The notes: generated by a model from the sequence alone, not told the origin. A DNA stretch of 64,000 nt from JAJRTE01 sp964418585 (GCA_964418585.1 CAYQMG010000005.1:71176-135175); one strand, 5' to 3'. Numbered from the stretch's first letter, positions 25,208 to 34,404 are shown. Numbers and translations are program-made.

Positions 25208-25756
25208 TCAGAAATAGAGGTGTGCGCCGAGTCCACCATCGAGCACGAAGCCGACCTGGAGTGACGAACCGGCTGTGCCCACGGCGTTGTTGTAAAGGAG
25301 AAGGGAGGGGCGGAGTTCGAAGTAGACCTCCACGGGGAGGTCCGGTACGAGCACGGACATGCCGGCGAGCAGCACGAGGCCGCCGTCCAGATGGGTGACG
25401 CCGGTCGAGATGGCGCCGAACCGGCCGCCCACCCCCATGTAGATTGGCAGGCTGTAGGCACGATCCGGGACTTCGATGGGATAGAGATGACGGGCAAACG
25501 TCACCACCAGGCCGGCCGAATTGAACTGGGAAAGTGAGCCGAGTCGCACCTGAAGGGCCAGATCGTTCGCGGTCCACACCTTGAGACTCACTCCGTCCAG
25601 GTCGCCCAGCGCCACCCCCACACCCGTGGTTCGACCCGCTCGGAGCGCCCCGCTCGTCTCTCCAGCTTGTGCCCGGGTCCAGGGCCAAACACTCACCACC
25701 AACATCAGGCCCAGCGCCAGGGCTGGAATCCACCCCACCGATCGTTCTGTGCGCAT
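25208..25756 (-). CDS. Secreted outer-membrane beta-barrel-like protein
   Basis: A 182-residue protein with a signal peptide (WIPALALGLMLVVSVWPWTRAQA). The mature part has alternating hydrophobic strands and short turns, ending in GFVLDGGLGAHLYF, a terminal aromatic typical of small outer-membrane barrels. Glycine-rich strand starts (VGVALGDLDG, MGVGGRFGAI) agree. Eight strands are plausible. Function unknown; no enzyme motif. Confidence 0.65.
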   Translation of the reverse strand: MRTERSVGWIPALALGLMLVVSVWPWTRAQAGETSGALRAGRTTGVGVALGDLDGVSLKVWTANDLALQVRLGSLSQFNSAGLVVTFARHLYPIEVPDRAYSLPIYMGVGGRFGAISTGVTHLDGGLVLLAGMSVLVPDLPVEVYFELRPSLLLYNNAVGTAGSSLQVGFVLDGGLGAHLYF

Positions 25757-25897
25757 CGCGATACCATGCTCCTCTCTTGCTCCTCATGACGTCCGGCCGT
25801 CTCCGTCGTTCGACGGTCCGTCACGACGAGTCGTTTTCCATCCAGATTCGGCACAGCAGGGCGGCACACGTGCCTCCCTGTTCTTGTGCCGCGCGTC

Positions 25898-26266
25898 TCA
25901 GATCCAGCGGCCCGGGACCCACACCCAGCCCGCACCGCGACGCTCCCAGTGGCCCGGGATATACCGCAGGCCCGGCCGGACCGGGACCCAGTGCCCGGGC
26001 ACCCATTCGTAGCGGCCAAGCGCAGGACGCCAGGCCCAGTGGCCGGGGACCCACACATAGCCTCGGCGCGCTCGAGGAATCGGCTCGCGACGAGGCGGAG
26101 GCGGTTGAACCGTGACCACAACCTCTGTTGTGGTTCCCCGTGGGGGAGGCGGCGCCGGTACCGGGGTGGGCGGCGGGGCGGGCTCGGGAGCCGGCGTCAC
26201 GACACAGCCCGATGCATGGACGCACAATAGAGCAGCGCCCACCAGAATCAACCGTTTCATGTTCAT
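25898..26266 (-). CDS. W-x-P-G-x-W repeat lipoprotein
   Basis: A 122-residue lipoprotein: lipobox around C21 (VHASGC), a Pro-rich spacer (PAPEPAPPPTPVPAPPPP), then four tandem WVPGHW-type repeats (YVWVPGHWAW, YEWVPGHWVP, YIPGHWER, WVWVPGRWI) spaced about 12-15 residues. These repeats define the YXWGXW/WXXGXW envelope family, function unknown. The second methionine, three codons in, could also start translation. It is divergent from the PQQ-propeller gene. Confidence 0.8.
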   Translation of the reverse strand: MNMKRLILVGAALLCVHASGCVVTPAPEPAPPPTPVPAPPPPRGTTTEVVVTVQPPPPRREPIPRARRGYVWVPGHWAWRPALGRYEWVPGHWVPVRPGLRYIPGHWERRGAGWVWVPGRWI

Positions 26267-26504
26267 GCGTTCCCTCCTGAACGTCTTCCTGGTATCCAGA
26301 GCAGCGACATCCTAGCACCTTCGTCTCGTCTTGACAAAGCCTTTGCTGCTCCTTGACGGTCTCGTTTCTAAAGACTGGTGTGAGGCCGGTTTATTCGACC
26401 CGGCCGGGCCGAATTTCGCCGTCGCGTGCTCGGTCCCCTTTTGCCGTTGAACCCACGCCTCGGTCGCTGCATACTTGGGTCTCGGACCTCGAGCAGGAGG
26501 ATTC

Positions 26505-27674
26505 ATGTATCCACGCACGGCAAGGCGGGTGCAACGGGTGGTGCTGTGGGCAGCGCTCGCTCTGTCCGCCTGCAAGGCCACCCAGTGGGAGGAGCACCTC
26601 GACCTCTCTGTCACCTCCGACCCGGTACTCGCCGAGGATACCGCCTTTTTCGCGGGAACGGATTTCGGGGTGCTCCACCACCTCCATGCCATGTCCCTGG
26701 CCACCGGGGTGGAGGCGTGGCGTATTCGGCTGAGAGGATGGGAGACCTACACCCGCCTGGCCACCGATGGGGAGGTGGTGCTCGCCGCAAGCCCCGAGTA
26801 CTTGCGTGCCTTCTCGGCCCGGTCCGGGGAACCCCTCTGGCTGCAGACCCTCGACGCCCGGGAGGTCGGTCCACTGGAAGTCTCCGACGGAATCGTGAGC
26901 CTCACCCTGGGTCTGGAAGGTGGCGATCGTGAACTGCTTCTGGCTTCCCTCACCGGGGGGGGGCCTGCTCGCAGGCTCTCCCTGGCTGCACGGACCCCCG
27001 TGTGGCGCGGTGGCGTCCGGGTCTACCTGGGCAGAGAAGACCGGCTGGAGGCCGTGGACGCCCGGACCGGCCAGGTCGAGTGGGCAACGGTGGAGGCGTC
27101 CGGCGCGCGGCGCGTGCTCCCGGCTGGAGAAATCGTGGTGGCCGTCTGCCCGTCCCGGCTGGTCGGCCTGGGGGTCGGCGACGGGCAGGTGAGATGGGAG
27201 AAGAGTACGGATGGTCAGGTGGACATCCGGTTTCGTGAAGGACTCGGGTGCTACGCCCAGGCCGGAATGGTGCTCGCCATCGATCTGGCCACCGGAGACA
27301 CCCGGTGGCATCGCCGCGTTTCCGGTGTGGTCGACCCCCCTCTGATGCTGGACGAAACCATACTCATTCACACTGCTGGTGGACTTCTCCTGGCCCTGGG
27401 CCGGAAGGATGGTCGGCCGGTGTGGAGCTTGCACGTGGGACCTCCCGGCATGTACGCCGCAGCGTCTGATACCCACTACGCCTGGATGGGCTCGGACGCG
27501 GTCCATGTGGTGGACCTGGTGCGGCGCGAGCCGGAGCGCTCCATTCCTCTGGAGCGCGTGGAGCAAGGGGACCCGGGCGTGGAAGGTCCTGGCCCGCGTC
27601 TTGGTATCGGCGGCAGGTGGCTTTGGCTCGTCGATGGCCGCACCCGACTCGTGGTGCGGAGCCTCGAGCCCTAG
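26505..27674 (+). CDS. PQQ-type beta-propeller lipoprotein (BamB-like fold)
   Basis: A 389-residue predicted lipoprotein. The start at 26505 has GGAGG 4-5 nt upstream and gives a signal ending ALALSAC, lipidated near residue 23. The body consists of PQQ-like blades marked by A-x-D-x-x-T-G-x-x-x-W: LATGVEAWRI, VDARTGQVEWAT, IDLATGDTRWHR, LGRKDGRPVWSL. It resembles BamB, the OMP-assembly scaffold, but there is no der/engA neighbour of the usual BamB context. Role therefore uncertain. No quinoprotein catalytic residues are seen. Confidence 0.75.
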   Translation: MYPRTARRVQRVVLWAALALSACKATQWEEHLDLSVTSDPVLAEDTAFFAGTDFGVLHHLHAMSLATGVEAWRIRLRGWETYTRLATDGEVVLAASPEYLRAFSARSGEPLWLQTLDAREVGPLEVSDGIVSLTLGLEGGDRELLLASLTGGGPARRLSLAARTPVWRGGVRVYLGREDRLEAVDARTGQVEWATVEASGARRVLPAGEIVVAVCPSRLVGLGVGDGQVRWEKSTDGQVDIRFREGLGCYAQAGMVLAIDLATGDTRWHRRVSGVVDPPLMLDETILIHTAGGLLLALGRKDGRPVWSLHVGPPGMYAAASDTHYAWMGSDAVHVVDLVRREPERSIPLERVEQGDPGVEGPGPRLGIGGRWLWLVDGRTRLVVRSLEP

Positions 27675-27790
27675 GGACAGGTGCGTGGACCGGACCCCGG
27701 CAGGCGGGGTGGGTCAGGACAGGAACATCCGGGAAGAACACAGGGTGGGTCCTTCCCGTGTCGACTCGGGAATGGTGAAAGGAGGGACCG

Positions 27791-28282
27791 TTGGCGAGAG
27801 CAGGAAAGATTCTGTTGAAGGACTGCGTCGGAAGAATGATCCGGACCGAGACTCGAGTCGGGTTTACCGACTGCGACCCGTATGGCCACGTGGCCTCGGC
27901 CCGGTACCTGGAGATGGCGATCAACCACCGGATGAGCGCGGTGACGGAACAACTTGGCTTCGACACCCTGAAAACGGCGCAGGAGAGCGGTGTCGCCTTT
28001 GTCAACAAGGAAGTCAACCTCAAGTTTCAATCGCCGGCTCAGTTCGACCAGTGGCTGGTGATCGAGTCGTGGATCGACGAGGCGCGGGACTACAAGTTGG
28101 TGGTCAAGGTTCGAATATCGGACCGGGAAACAGGGAAGGTGGTCTGCCGGGTGACCATCCAGACGGTGACCTTTGACATTCGAGAGGGAACCCCCGTGTC
28201 GATCCCGCAGGCATTCGAGTCGGTGAGGGAAGTGGACCTCGAGGCCCTTCCGTGGGCCCCGGGGCATCCCAGGGCCGAGTGA
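27791..28282 (+). CDS. Acyl-CoA thioesterase, hotdog (4HBT) family
   Basis: A 163-residue hotdog-fold protein. The motif TDCDPYGHVASARYLE matches the 4-hydroxybenzoyl-CoA/YbgC thioesterase active site, with the catalytic Asp in D-P-Y-G-H. The central strands VNKEVNLKFQSPAQF and YKLVVKVRIS fit. The start is an uncommon TTG, supported by a perfect AAAGGAGG 6 nt upstream; no ATG fits the family N-terminus. It is 11 bp ahead of the alcohol dehydrogenase and co-transcribed with it. The acyl substrate is unknown. Confidence 0.85.
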   Translation: MARAGKILLKDCVGRMIRTETRVGFTDCDPYGHVASARYLEMAINHRMSAVTEQLGFDTLKTAQESGVAFVNKEVNLKFQSPAQFDQWLVIESWIDEARDYKLVVKVRISDRETGKVVCRVTIQTVTFDIREGTPVSIPQAFESVREVDLEALPWAPGHPRAE

Positions 28283-28293
28283 AGGAGGTGGGT

Positions 28294-29322
28294 ATGTTTG
28301 CCGTGTACTTTGCTCGTCATGGCGGTCCCGAGGTGTTGACCGCCGGGGAGATACCGGACCCGCATGTGGGGCGAGATGAGGTGGTCGTCGAGGTGAAGGC
28401 TGCGTCGGTGAACCACCTGGACCTGTTCGTACGCAGGGGGATTCCCGGGCTAGAGCTGACCCTGCCCCATGTCCCGGGGAGCGATGCTGCCGGCGTGGTG
28501 GTGGAGGTCGGCTCGGAGGTCACGACCGTGCGAGTGGGCGACCGGGTGGTGGTGGACCCGGGCGTCTCATGCGGGGCCTGCTCGTTTTGTCGGGACGGGG
28601 AACCCTCGTTGTGCCCACGTTACCGGATCATGGGGGAGCACTTCCAGGGGTCCTATGCGCAATTCGTCAAGGTGCCGGCCGCGGGCGCCGTGCCCATGCC
28701 GGCAGGGCTCACTTTTGCCGAGGCCGCCTCGTTGCCCCTGACGCTGCTCACCGCCTGGCGGATGCTGATTCGGCGGGGGCGCGTGGCGCCGGGCGAGGAT
28801 GTCCTGATTCTCGGTGCGGGCAGCGGCGTCGGGGTGATGGCCGTCCAACTGGCCAGGTTGGCAGGCGCTCGAGTATTTGCCACCGCATCCACGCCGGAGA
28901 AGAGGGCGCGAGCGAAGGAAATCGGTGCCGACATCGTGTTGGACCCGGGCGCAGAGCCGGTGGAACGGGCGATTCGCAAGCTGACAGGCAAGCGGGGCGT
29001 GGATGTGGTCGTGGACTATGTGGGCCGTGACACCTGGGTCTCGAGTCTCAAGTGCCTCCGGAACGGAGGACGGTTGCTCACCTGCGGGGCCACCACCGGC
29101 CACGATCCCACGGAGGACCTGCGGCACATCTTCTACCGGCAACTGGTGGTCATCGGGTCGACCATGGGATCCAGGAACGACCTGGAGGCCGGGTTGAAGG
29201 CGGTGGAGCAGGGCAAAGTGAAGCCCGTCGTGTTCGCCGAACTCCCCCTGACCGAGGCGGCCGAGGCTCACCGTCTGCTCGAGACCCGAAAGGTGTTTGG
29301 GAAGGTCGTGTTGGTCCCCTGA
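28294..29322 (+). CDS. Zinc-dependent alcohol dehydrogenase / quinone oxidoreductase (MDR)
   Basis: A 342-residue medium-chain dehydrogenase. The N-terminal GroES-like domain includes VNHLDLFVRRGI, HVPGSDAAGVV and a structural-zinc loop with four cysteines (CGACSFCRDGEPSLC plus flanking residue). The Rossmann motif is ILGAGSGVGVMAVQLA. The catalytic zinc Cys is replaced by Asn-His (SVNHLD), as in the quinone-oxidoreductase branch, so it may reduce enones or quinones rather than oxidise simple alcohols. The ATG at 28294 has AGGAGG upstream. It pairs with the thioesterase. Confidence 0.87.
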   Translation: MFAVYFARHGGPEVLTAGEIPDPHVGRDEVVVEVKAASVNHLDLFVRRGIPGLELTLPHVPGSDAAGVVVEVGSEVTTVRVGDRVVVDPGVSCGACSFCRDGEPSLCPRYRIMGEHFQGSYAQFVKVPAAGAVPMPAGLTFAEAASLPLTLLTAWRMLIRRGRVAPGEDVLILGAGSGVGVMAVQLARLAGARVFATASTPEKRARAKEIGADIVLDPGAEPVERAIRKLTGKRGVDVVVDYVGRDTWVSSLKCLRNGGRLLTCGATTGHDPTEDLRHIFYRQLVVIGSTMGSRNDLEAGLKAVEQGKVKPVVFAELPLTEAAEAHRLLETRKVFGKVVLVP

Positions 29323-29414
29323 ACCCCTCCGGGCTGGAAACGGGGAAAGGCGGTCTGGGTTGGGCTGGTGGCTGCCAGGAGTCTGTCCCGGCCGGTGTGG
29401 TCCCGGGCTCGCCT

Positions 29415-32333
29415 TCAACTCGGGGCCGGCTCCCCGCGTCGTGCTCGCCAGCGAAGCACTTCGCCCGTCCAGAGCACGGTGGAGGTCGCCGCCACCATGA
29501 AAATCCATGCCCATCCGGGCAGGGGAGTGGTCCGGAACAGGGAGCCCCCGAACTGCACAATCAGCACCTGGCCCAGAAAGATGGCAAGGGCCACCATCAC
29601 GAACCACCGATTCTCCCACACGCCTGCCAGGGACGGCCGGGTGCGGCCCAGACTCCGCGCGTTGAACAGATTCCAGAACTGAAGCAGCACAAACACGGTG
29701 AAAAAGACAGAAAGCTCTCGATCCGTGGTTCCCCCCTCCCGGATCACGAGGAGCATCCCGAGCATGATCAGCAGGAAAAGACCGCCGGTGATGAAAATGT
29801 TCCGGGCCATGGCGGGGGTGATGATGAAGGCGTCCGGAGCGCGGGGGGGACGGTCCATCACCTCGTCGTGAGGCGGCTCGGTGGCCAGGGCCAGGGCCGC
29901 CATGGTGTCCATGATCAGGTTCACCCAGAGCATCTGGGTCACGGTGAAGGGGAATTTAACCCCGATGAACGGCCCGAGCAGGGCGGTGATGCAGGCCGCA
30001 ACATTGATCGTCAGTTGGAACAGGATGAAGCGCTGGATGTTCTCGTACAGAGACCGGCCCCACTTCACTGCGTTCACGATGCTCTGGAACGAATCGTCCA
30101 GCAGGATGATGTCGCTCGCTTCCTTGGCCACAGCGGTCCCGGAGCGGCCCATGGCCAGGCCTACGTCCGCCTGATTGAGCGCCGGAGCATCGTTGGTCCC
30201 GTCTCCGGTCACCGCCACCACGTGCTGCATACCCTGGAGCAACCGCACGGCCCGGAGCTTGTCCAGGGGGCGGGCTCGAGCCAGCACGCGAAGATTTCTC
30301 AGAACACCGGCCGCTTCCCCATCGCTCAGGCCCTCGAACCGACGCCCCCCAATGAGTTGGGCCTCCCCCGCCGATTCCTCCCACAGTCCCGCTTGCCGGG
30401 CAACTTCTCTGGCTGTCTCCGGATTGTCTCCGGTCACCATCTTCACTTCGATTCCCGCCTTCCGGCAGGCCTCGATCGCTTCCGGAACCTCCGGCCGCAC
30501 CGGGTCCTCCAGAGCAGCAAACCCGATCCAGGTGCAGCCTTGCGCCAGATCCTCCAATCGATCCCCGGAAGCGGCTTCATCCACCACGACCCAGGCCAGG
30601 CCCAGGGTGCGCATGCCCCGCCGCTGACAGGCTCGCAACGGTTCTTCGATACGGGCGGGGTCGAGCGGCCGGGTCCCTCCGCCTACCTGCTCCCTTGTGC
30701 ACCGCTGGAGCACGATTTCCGGTGCCCCCTTGATGTACAGGATCGTCCGTTCTTCCCCCTCGGAACGACCCAGGGTGCCCATGAACTTGCGCTCGGTGTT
30801 GAACGGCCACTGCTTCGTCACCAGAAATCGATCCCGAAGGGCCTGGTAGTCCACACCGCGACCTTCAAGCCACAACAGCAACGCGCCTTCCGTCGGATTC
30901 CCCGTGGGAACCACTTCCGCACCCGGACGACGCGACAGGTGGGCCGTGCTGTTCACCGCCATCGCCTCGATCAAACGCCGGATCTCCTCGGACGCCGGCT
31001 CCAGACCATCCCGGACCAGATCCACCCCTGAAGCTTCCACATGGTAGACTTTCATCCGGTTCTCGGTGAGCGTCCCCGTCTTGTCACAACAGATGACCGT
31101 GGCCGCACCGATCGTCTCGCAGGCATGCAGACGCCGGACCAGGCTGTTCGTCCGCGCCATTCGGCGCATGCTGTAGGCAAGACTCAGTGTCACACTCATC
31201 GCCAAACCCTCGGGCACCGCCACCACGATGAGGGTCACCGCAATCATGAAGTAGCGCAGAATCTCGTGCGCTCCCGCCGGAGAAACCCACGCAGTGGGAT
31301 CCCTCGGGAGCCATCCGGCGCCCAGACCAAGGCCCATGCCCACACCCACCCACAACACCCCAGCCAGAACCGGCGCAAACCGCGCTCGCGGACTCGAGTC
31401 GTCCAGCCACCCAGGAAGCGGGCGGGCACGACCCACCAGGTCCAGACCGTCATGGACAATCGGAGCCCAGACCCGAACGAGCATGACGGCCCCCCCGGTC
31501 ATCAAGACCAGGGCCACGTACCATTGCCCTGGCGTCAAGCTCAGTTCCCCGGTTACATGGCCCCGGACAAGCAGTGCTCCGTAGACCACCGCAGCGATCA
31601 GGAATGCAAGCACACCAATGACCTGGCTGAGACGCGCGAGTTGCCTGTTCAGCGGAGTCTGGGCCCCGGAATCCTCCGCCGCAGCCCGGGCCGTCACCCC
31701 CATCTCCGTGGCATCCCCCACCGCGAAAACTTCCACAACCCCGTTCCCGTCCGAGACAAGCGTCCCGCGGTATACACGATCCACCGGATAGGTGCTCTCC
31801 CCCTGTTCACCTTCCGGACGCTTCTCCACCGGTACCGATTCCCCGGTCAGCTTCGACTCGTCAACCTGGAGCGACCGCGATTCCAGAACCCGCGCGTCCG
31901 CTGGAACCTCCTCGCCCGCCTCCAGAAGCACGATGTCTCCAACCACGATGTCCTTGCGCGGCACCACCTGGTACACTCCGCCCCGAAGTACCCGCGTCGG
32001 CGACTCGTCGGTCACCTTGTTCAGAATGTCAAACTCCCGACGCGCCTGGTACTCGTTGACAAACGCAAGAGTCGTCGCCAACAACACCGCCACGATGATG
32101 CCCGCTCCGTCGATGAAATCCCCTTCCAGAGCACCAACCCCGATGGCCAGGACCGCTGCGGTCAGCAACAGTCGGATCACCGGATCGTCGTACTTCTCCA
32201 GGTAAAGCCGCCACCAGGGATCTCGCCGGGCCGGCGTCAACACGTTGGCCCCGTGACGCCGGCGGCTCTGTGCGACTTGCTCAGGGGACAGTCCTCGAGG
32301 GACCGGCATGCGCGTGTCGGAACGGGTCGGCAC
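29415..32333 (-). CDS. Calcium-type (PMCA-like) P-type ATPase
   Basis: A 972-residue cation pump. Motifs in order: TGES (actuator), VPEGL in M4 (ion-binding Glu), CCDKTGTLT (phosphorylated Asp), KGAPE (nucleotide binding), MVTGDN, TGDGTNDAPAL, and NLIMDT in M6 with ion-binding Asn/Asp. The SERCA M5 glutamate is Ala (NVAACITAL), so one Ca2+ site of the PMCA kind is expected. The M3-M4 region is about 115 residues and contains two extra hydrophobic segments. It starts with GTG after AGGAGG and reads from a near-consensus promoter embedded in a palindrome. Confidence 0.93.
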   Translation of the reverse strand: MPTRSDTRMPVPRGLSPEQVAQSRRRHGANVLTPARRDPWWRLYLEKYDDPVIRLLLTAAVLAIGVGALEGDFIDGAGIIVAVLLATTLAFVNEYQARREFDILNKVTDESPTRVLRGGVYQVVPRKDIVVGDIVLLEAGEEVPADARVLESRSLQVDESKLTGESVPVEKRPEGEQGESTYPVDRVYRGTLVSDGNGVVEVFAVGDATEMGVTARAAAEDSGAQTPLNRQLARLSQVIGVLAFLIAAVVYGALLVRGHVTGELSLTPGQWYVALVLMTGGAVMLVRVWAPIVHDGLDLVGRARPLPGWLDDSSPRARFAPVLAGVLWVGVGMGLGLGAGWLPRDPTAWVSPAGAHEILRYFMIAVTLIVVAVPEGLAMSVTLSLAYSMRRMARTNSLVRRLHACETIGAATVICCDKTGTLTENRMKVYHVEASGVDLVRDGLEPASEEIRRLIEAMAVNSTAHLSRRPGAEVVPTGNPTEGALLLWLEGRGVDYQALRDRFLVTKQWPFNTERKFMGTLGRSEGEERTILYIKGAPEIVLQRCTREQVGGGTRPLDPARIEEPLRACQRRGMRTLGLAWVVVDEAASGDRLEDLAQGCTWIGFAALEDPVRPEVPEAIEACRKAGIEVKMVTGDNPETAREVARQAGLWEESAGEAQLIGGRRFEGLSDGEAAGVLRNLRVLARARPLDKLRAVRLLQGMQHVVAVTGDGTNDAPALNQADVGLAMGRSGTAVAKEASDIILLDDSFQSIVNAVKWGRSLYENIQRFILFQLTINVAACITALLGPFIGVKFPFTVTQMLWVNLIMDTMAALALATEPPHDEVMDRPPRAPDAFIITPAMARNIFITGGLFLLIMLGMLLVIREGGTTDRELSVFFTVFVLLQFWNLFNARSLGRTRPSLAGVWENRWFVMVALAIFLGQVLIVQFGGSLFRTTPLPGWAWIFMVAATSTVLWTGEVLRWRARRGEPAPS

Positions 32334-32355
32334 GATGGGCCTCCTGTTGGAAGGA

Positions 32356-32391
32356 ACTGACCAATTATACCGAATTGGTCAGTTTGTCAAC
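32356..32391 (-). promoter_or_regulatory. Near-consensus promoter overlapped by a palindromic operator
   Basis: On the minus strand: TTGACA (32386-32391), a 15-bp spacer, TATAAT (32365-32370). The inverted repeat AACTGACCAATT (32356-32367) / AATTGGTCAGTT (32374-32385), 12 bp each with a 6-bp centre, covers the spacer and -10 box. This geometry is typical of TetR-type repression. The predicted start near 32358 leaves about 25 nt before the ATPase GTG. No TetR gene is in the window. Confidence 0.65.
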
Positions 32392-32418
32392 AGGCGCCGG
32401 ACCAGTTCGCGGTCCCGC

Positions 32419-32429
32419 GGGGGGGGGGG
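32419..32429. repeat. G homopolymer tract
   Basis: Eleven consecutive G residues between the divergent ATPase and DUF302-like genes, upstream of the ATPase -35 box. Such tracts can change length by slippage. Confidence 0.7.
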
Positions 32430-32589
32430 CGGGTCACGAGATGGGATTTCCCCTGTGGCGGCATCCGGGTCGAAAATTTTTGCGCCACCTGGAGGATGTG
32501 AGATGGCTCCTCGGTCTTGAGAGCACTGGATGGGCCGCGCGAGGCCGTCCTGAGAGAATCGAGTACAGGAGACTGCGAGGAGTAGAAAG

Positions 32590-33798
32590 ATGTTCAATCA
32601 GGCACGATTGCTTTTCGGTGTGATGATTGTTTTGGGGTTGACGGCCCCCGGGCTTTCAGGCTGCGAGACCGATTCGGACGAAGTCGGGGATGACGACACC
32701 AGCCCTGCGGCGACGTTCACGCCGACCCCGGAGAACGCCACGCCGACCCCGGAGAGCGCCACCCCGACCCCTGCAGGGGTGCAAATGATCAGTCCTTTTT
32801 CGATCACCGCTCGAGTGAGCGGGAGCACGGTAGCCGATGTGGCAGGCGTGCTGGCAGACTTTATCGATGGGGTGGATGACACGACGCGCGGGTTGCCTTC
32901 GGACTGGATTGTCGCTGGAGCGAGCAATTTGGAGGAAGGGGCGTCTGCGGTGGATGCGGCGTTGAGCTTGCCTGGTGGTCACAAGATACTGGAGGTTTGT
33001 AACCATTTGTACGCGGAGCAAGCAATGTCGTTTGGTGGGGATCATGGGGTTGCGCTGCCGTGCGAGATTGGCGTGATTGAGGAGGATGGCCAGGTCGAAG
33101 TGGTGTTGCTCAATCCCGAAGCGATCTTTGGGGTATTTTTCCAGGACATTCCCGAGGAAGCGGCGGCCCAGATGGGTGATCTGGCCGCGACGGTGCGAGG
33201 GGAGCTGGAGGAATTGGTGGTAGCAGCCCTGGAGGGGATGAATGCGGATCTGGTGTACGAGGAAGTGGGGCCCACGTGGAGTGAGGCGGATCTGGTATCT
33301 TTCGGGGGGATGGAGCACTCGGTGGTGCTGGACATGGACATTCCAGCGGGGTTTGCCGGGGACGACGAACTCAGGCTGACGTTCAAGGACCGCTTTGTGG
33401 AGATTCTGCTGGACACGCTCACCTATGAGGGCATGGAATCGGTGGGGAGCCAGGTAGACGGCCTGTCCACGGATGACTGGCGTTCGGCTCGTCCTTATGC
33501 GCTGGGGCTTCCCACCGGCGTTGCGGTGGTGGAGATGTGTTCACCGACCTATGCAGGTGCTGCGATGGAGACGGGCGCCTACCACGCGCCTGCGCTTCCG
33601 TGTCAGACGGCGATCTGGGTAGAGGGTGACGCGCTGCGTGTTCGTGCGCTCGATCCCCTGTTCATTTTCCCGGTGTTTTTTTCCGACGCCCCGGAGGAGA
33701 TGATGGCGTCGATGGGGGAGATGGCCCAGGCGGTTCACGATGACATTGTCCTGGTCATCGATGATGCCCGGAGCACGGCGGCTTCCTTGACGCCCTGA
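32590..33798 (+). CDS. Lipoprotein with two DUF302-like domains
   Basis: A 402-residue predicted lipoprotein: signal ending LSGC (cysteine at about residue 25), an acidic patch, and a TPTPENATPTPESATPTP linker made by an 18-bp tandem DNA repeat. Two homologous domains of about 150 residues follow. Each contains a conserved block: LEVCNHLYAEQAM...ALPCEIGVIEEDG and VEMCSPTYAGAAM...ALPCQTAIWVEGD, each followed by a VFF strand and PEE helix. The ALPC strand resembles DUF302, implicated in binding small ligands or metals. Function unknown. GAGGAG precedes the ATG. Confidence 0.72.
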   Translation: MFNQARLLFGVMIVLGLTAPGLSGCETDSDEVGDDDTSPAATFTPTPENATPTPESATPTPAGVQMISPFSITARVSGSTVADVAGVLADFIDGVDDTTRGLPSDWIVAGASNLEEGASAVDAALSLPGGHKILEVCNHLYAEQAMSFGGDHGVALPCEIGVIEEDGQVEVVLLNPEAIFGVFFQDIPEEAAAQMGDLAATVRGELEELVVAALEGMNADLVYEEVGPTWSEADLVSFGGMEHSVVLDMDIPAGFAGDDELRLTFKDRFVEILLDTLTYEGMESVGSQVDGLSTDDWRSARPYALGLPTGVAVVEMCSPTYAGAAMETGAYHAPALPCQTAIWVEGDALRVRALDPLFIFPVFFSDAPEEMMASMGEMAQAVHDDIVLVIDDARSTAASLTP

Positions 33799-33813
33799 TG
33801 GTTCCCTTGTGTC

Positions 33814-34404
33814 TCATGTTTCCTCAGCAGCGAGGGAAATCAGGCGCTTGCGCAGGGCCGCACGGGTTCGTTTCAGTCGGGATTTGACGCTGCACGTGGT
33901 AAGCCCGAAGCGGGAAGCGAGTTCCGTCAGGGGCACATCCTGGCCTTCGTGCAAGATCAGAAGGGAACGGTTGGGTTCGGGTACCTCCTGTAGTGCACTG
34001 TGAAGCAGGCCCAGGCGTTCCTTGAGGAGGGTACGGATTTCCTGTGGGGGTGGCACGTGGGCGGGTTCTGGCGTATCGGGAACGAGGTGGAGAGGCAGAT
34101 TTGCGTGTGGAGCGTTGATCTTGCCACGTCGGAGGCGTGCACAAGCGGAAACAATGAGCCGTCGGAGCCAGTGCCACAGGGGGGCGTCGCCGCGATAAGA
34201 CTCGAGGCGTTCCAGGCCGATGCGCAGTGCTTCTTGTGCCACGTCTTCGGCGAGGACATCATCTTGGCACTGGGTTCTTGCGGCTCGAGCCATTTCCTGG
34301 TGGAAGCATTGAGCGACCTGTTCGCGGATGGAAGCATTGGCGGGCGTGGACTGGAGGATCGCCGCAAAGTCTGGACACTGTTTCCGGTGGGATGGACCGG
34401 GCAT
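33814..34404 (-). CDS. ECF-type RNA polymerase sigma factor
   Basis: A 196-residue sigma-70 family factor. Region 2 is seen as EDVAQEALRIGLERLESYRG and PLWHWLRRL; region 4 as LQEVPEPNRSLLIL and LTELASRFGLTTCSVKSRLK, with the helix-turn-helix. No region 1 or 3 is present, so it is of the ECF class. No anti-sigma gene adjoins it; the upstream neighbour is the divergent TerD gene, a possible target. Its stop lies 16 bp from the convergent lipoprotein's stop. Confidence 0.9.
   Translation of the reverse strand: MPGPSHRKQCPDFAAILQSTPANASIREQVAQCFHQEMARAARTQCQDDVLAEDVAQEALRIGLERLESYRGDAPLWHWLRRLIVSACARLRRGKINAPHANLPLHLVPDTPEPAHVPPPQEIRTLLKERLGLLHSALQEVPEPNRSLLILHEGQDVPLTELASRFGLTTCSVKSRLKRTRAALRKRLISLAAEET

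Noticed and set aside
29052..31031. 659-residue plus-strand frame opposite the P-type ATPase
   Set aside because: Antisense shadow; no domain, and the minus strand has all P-type ATPase motifs.
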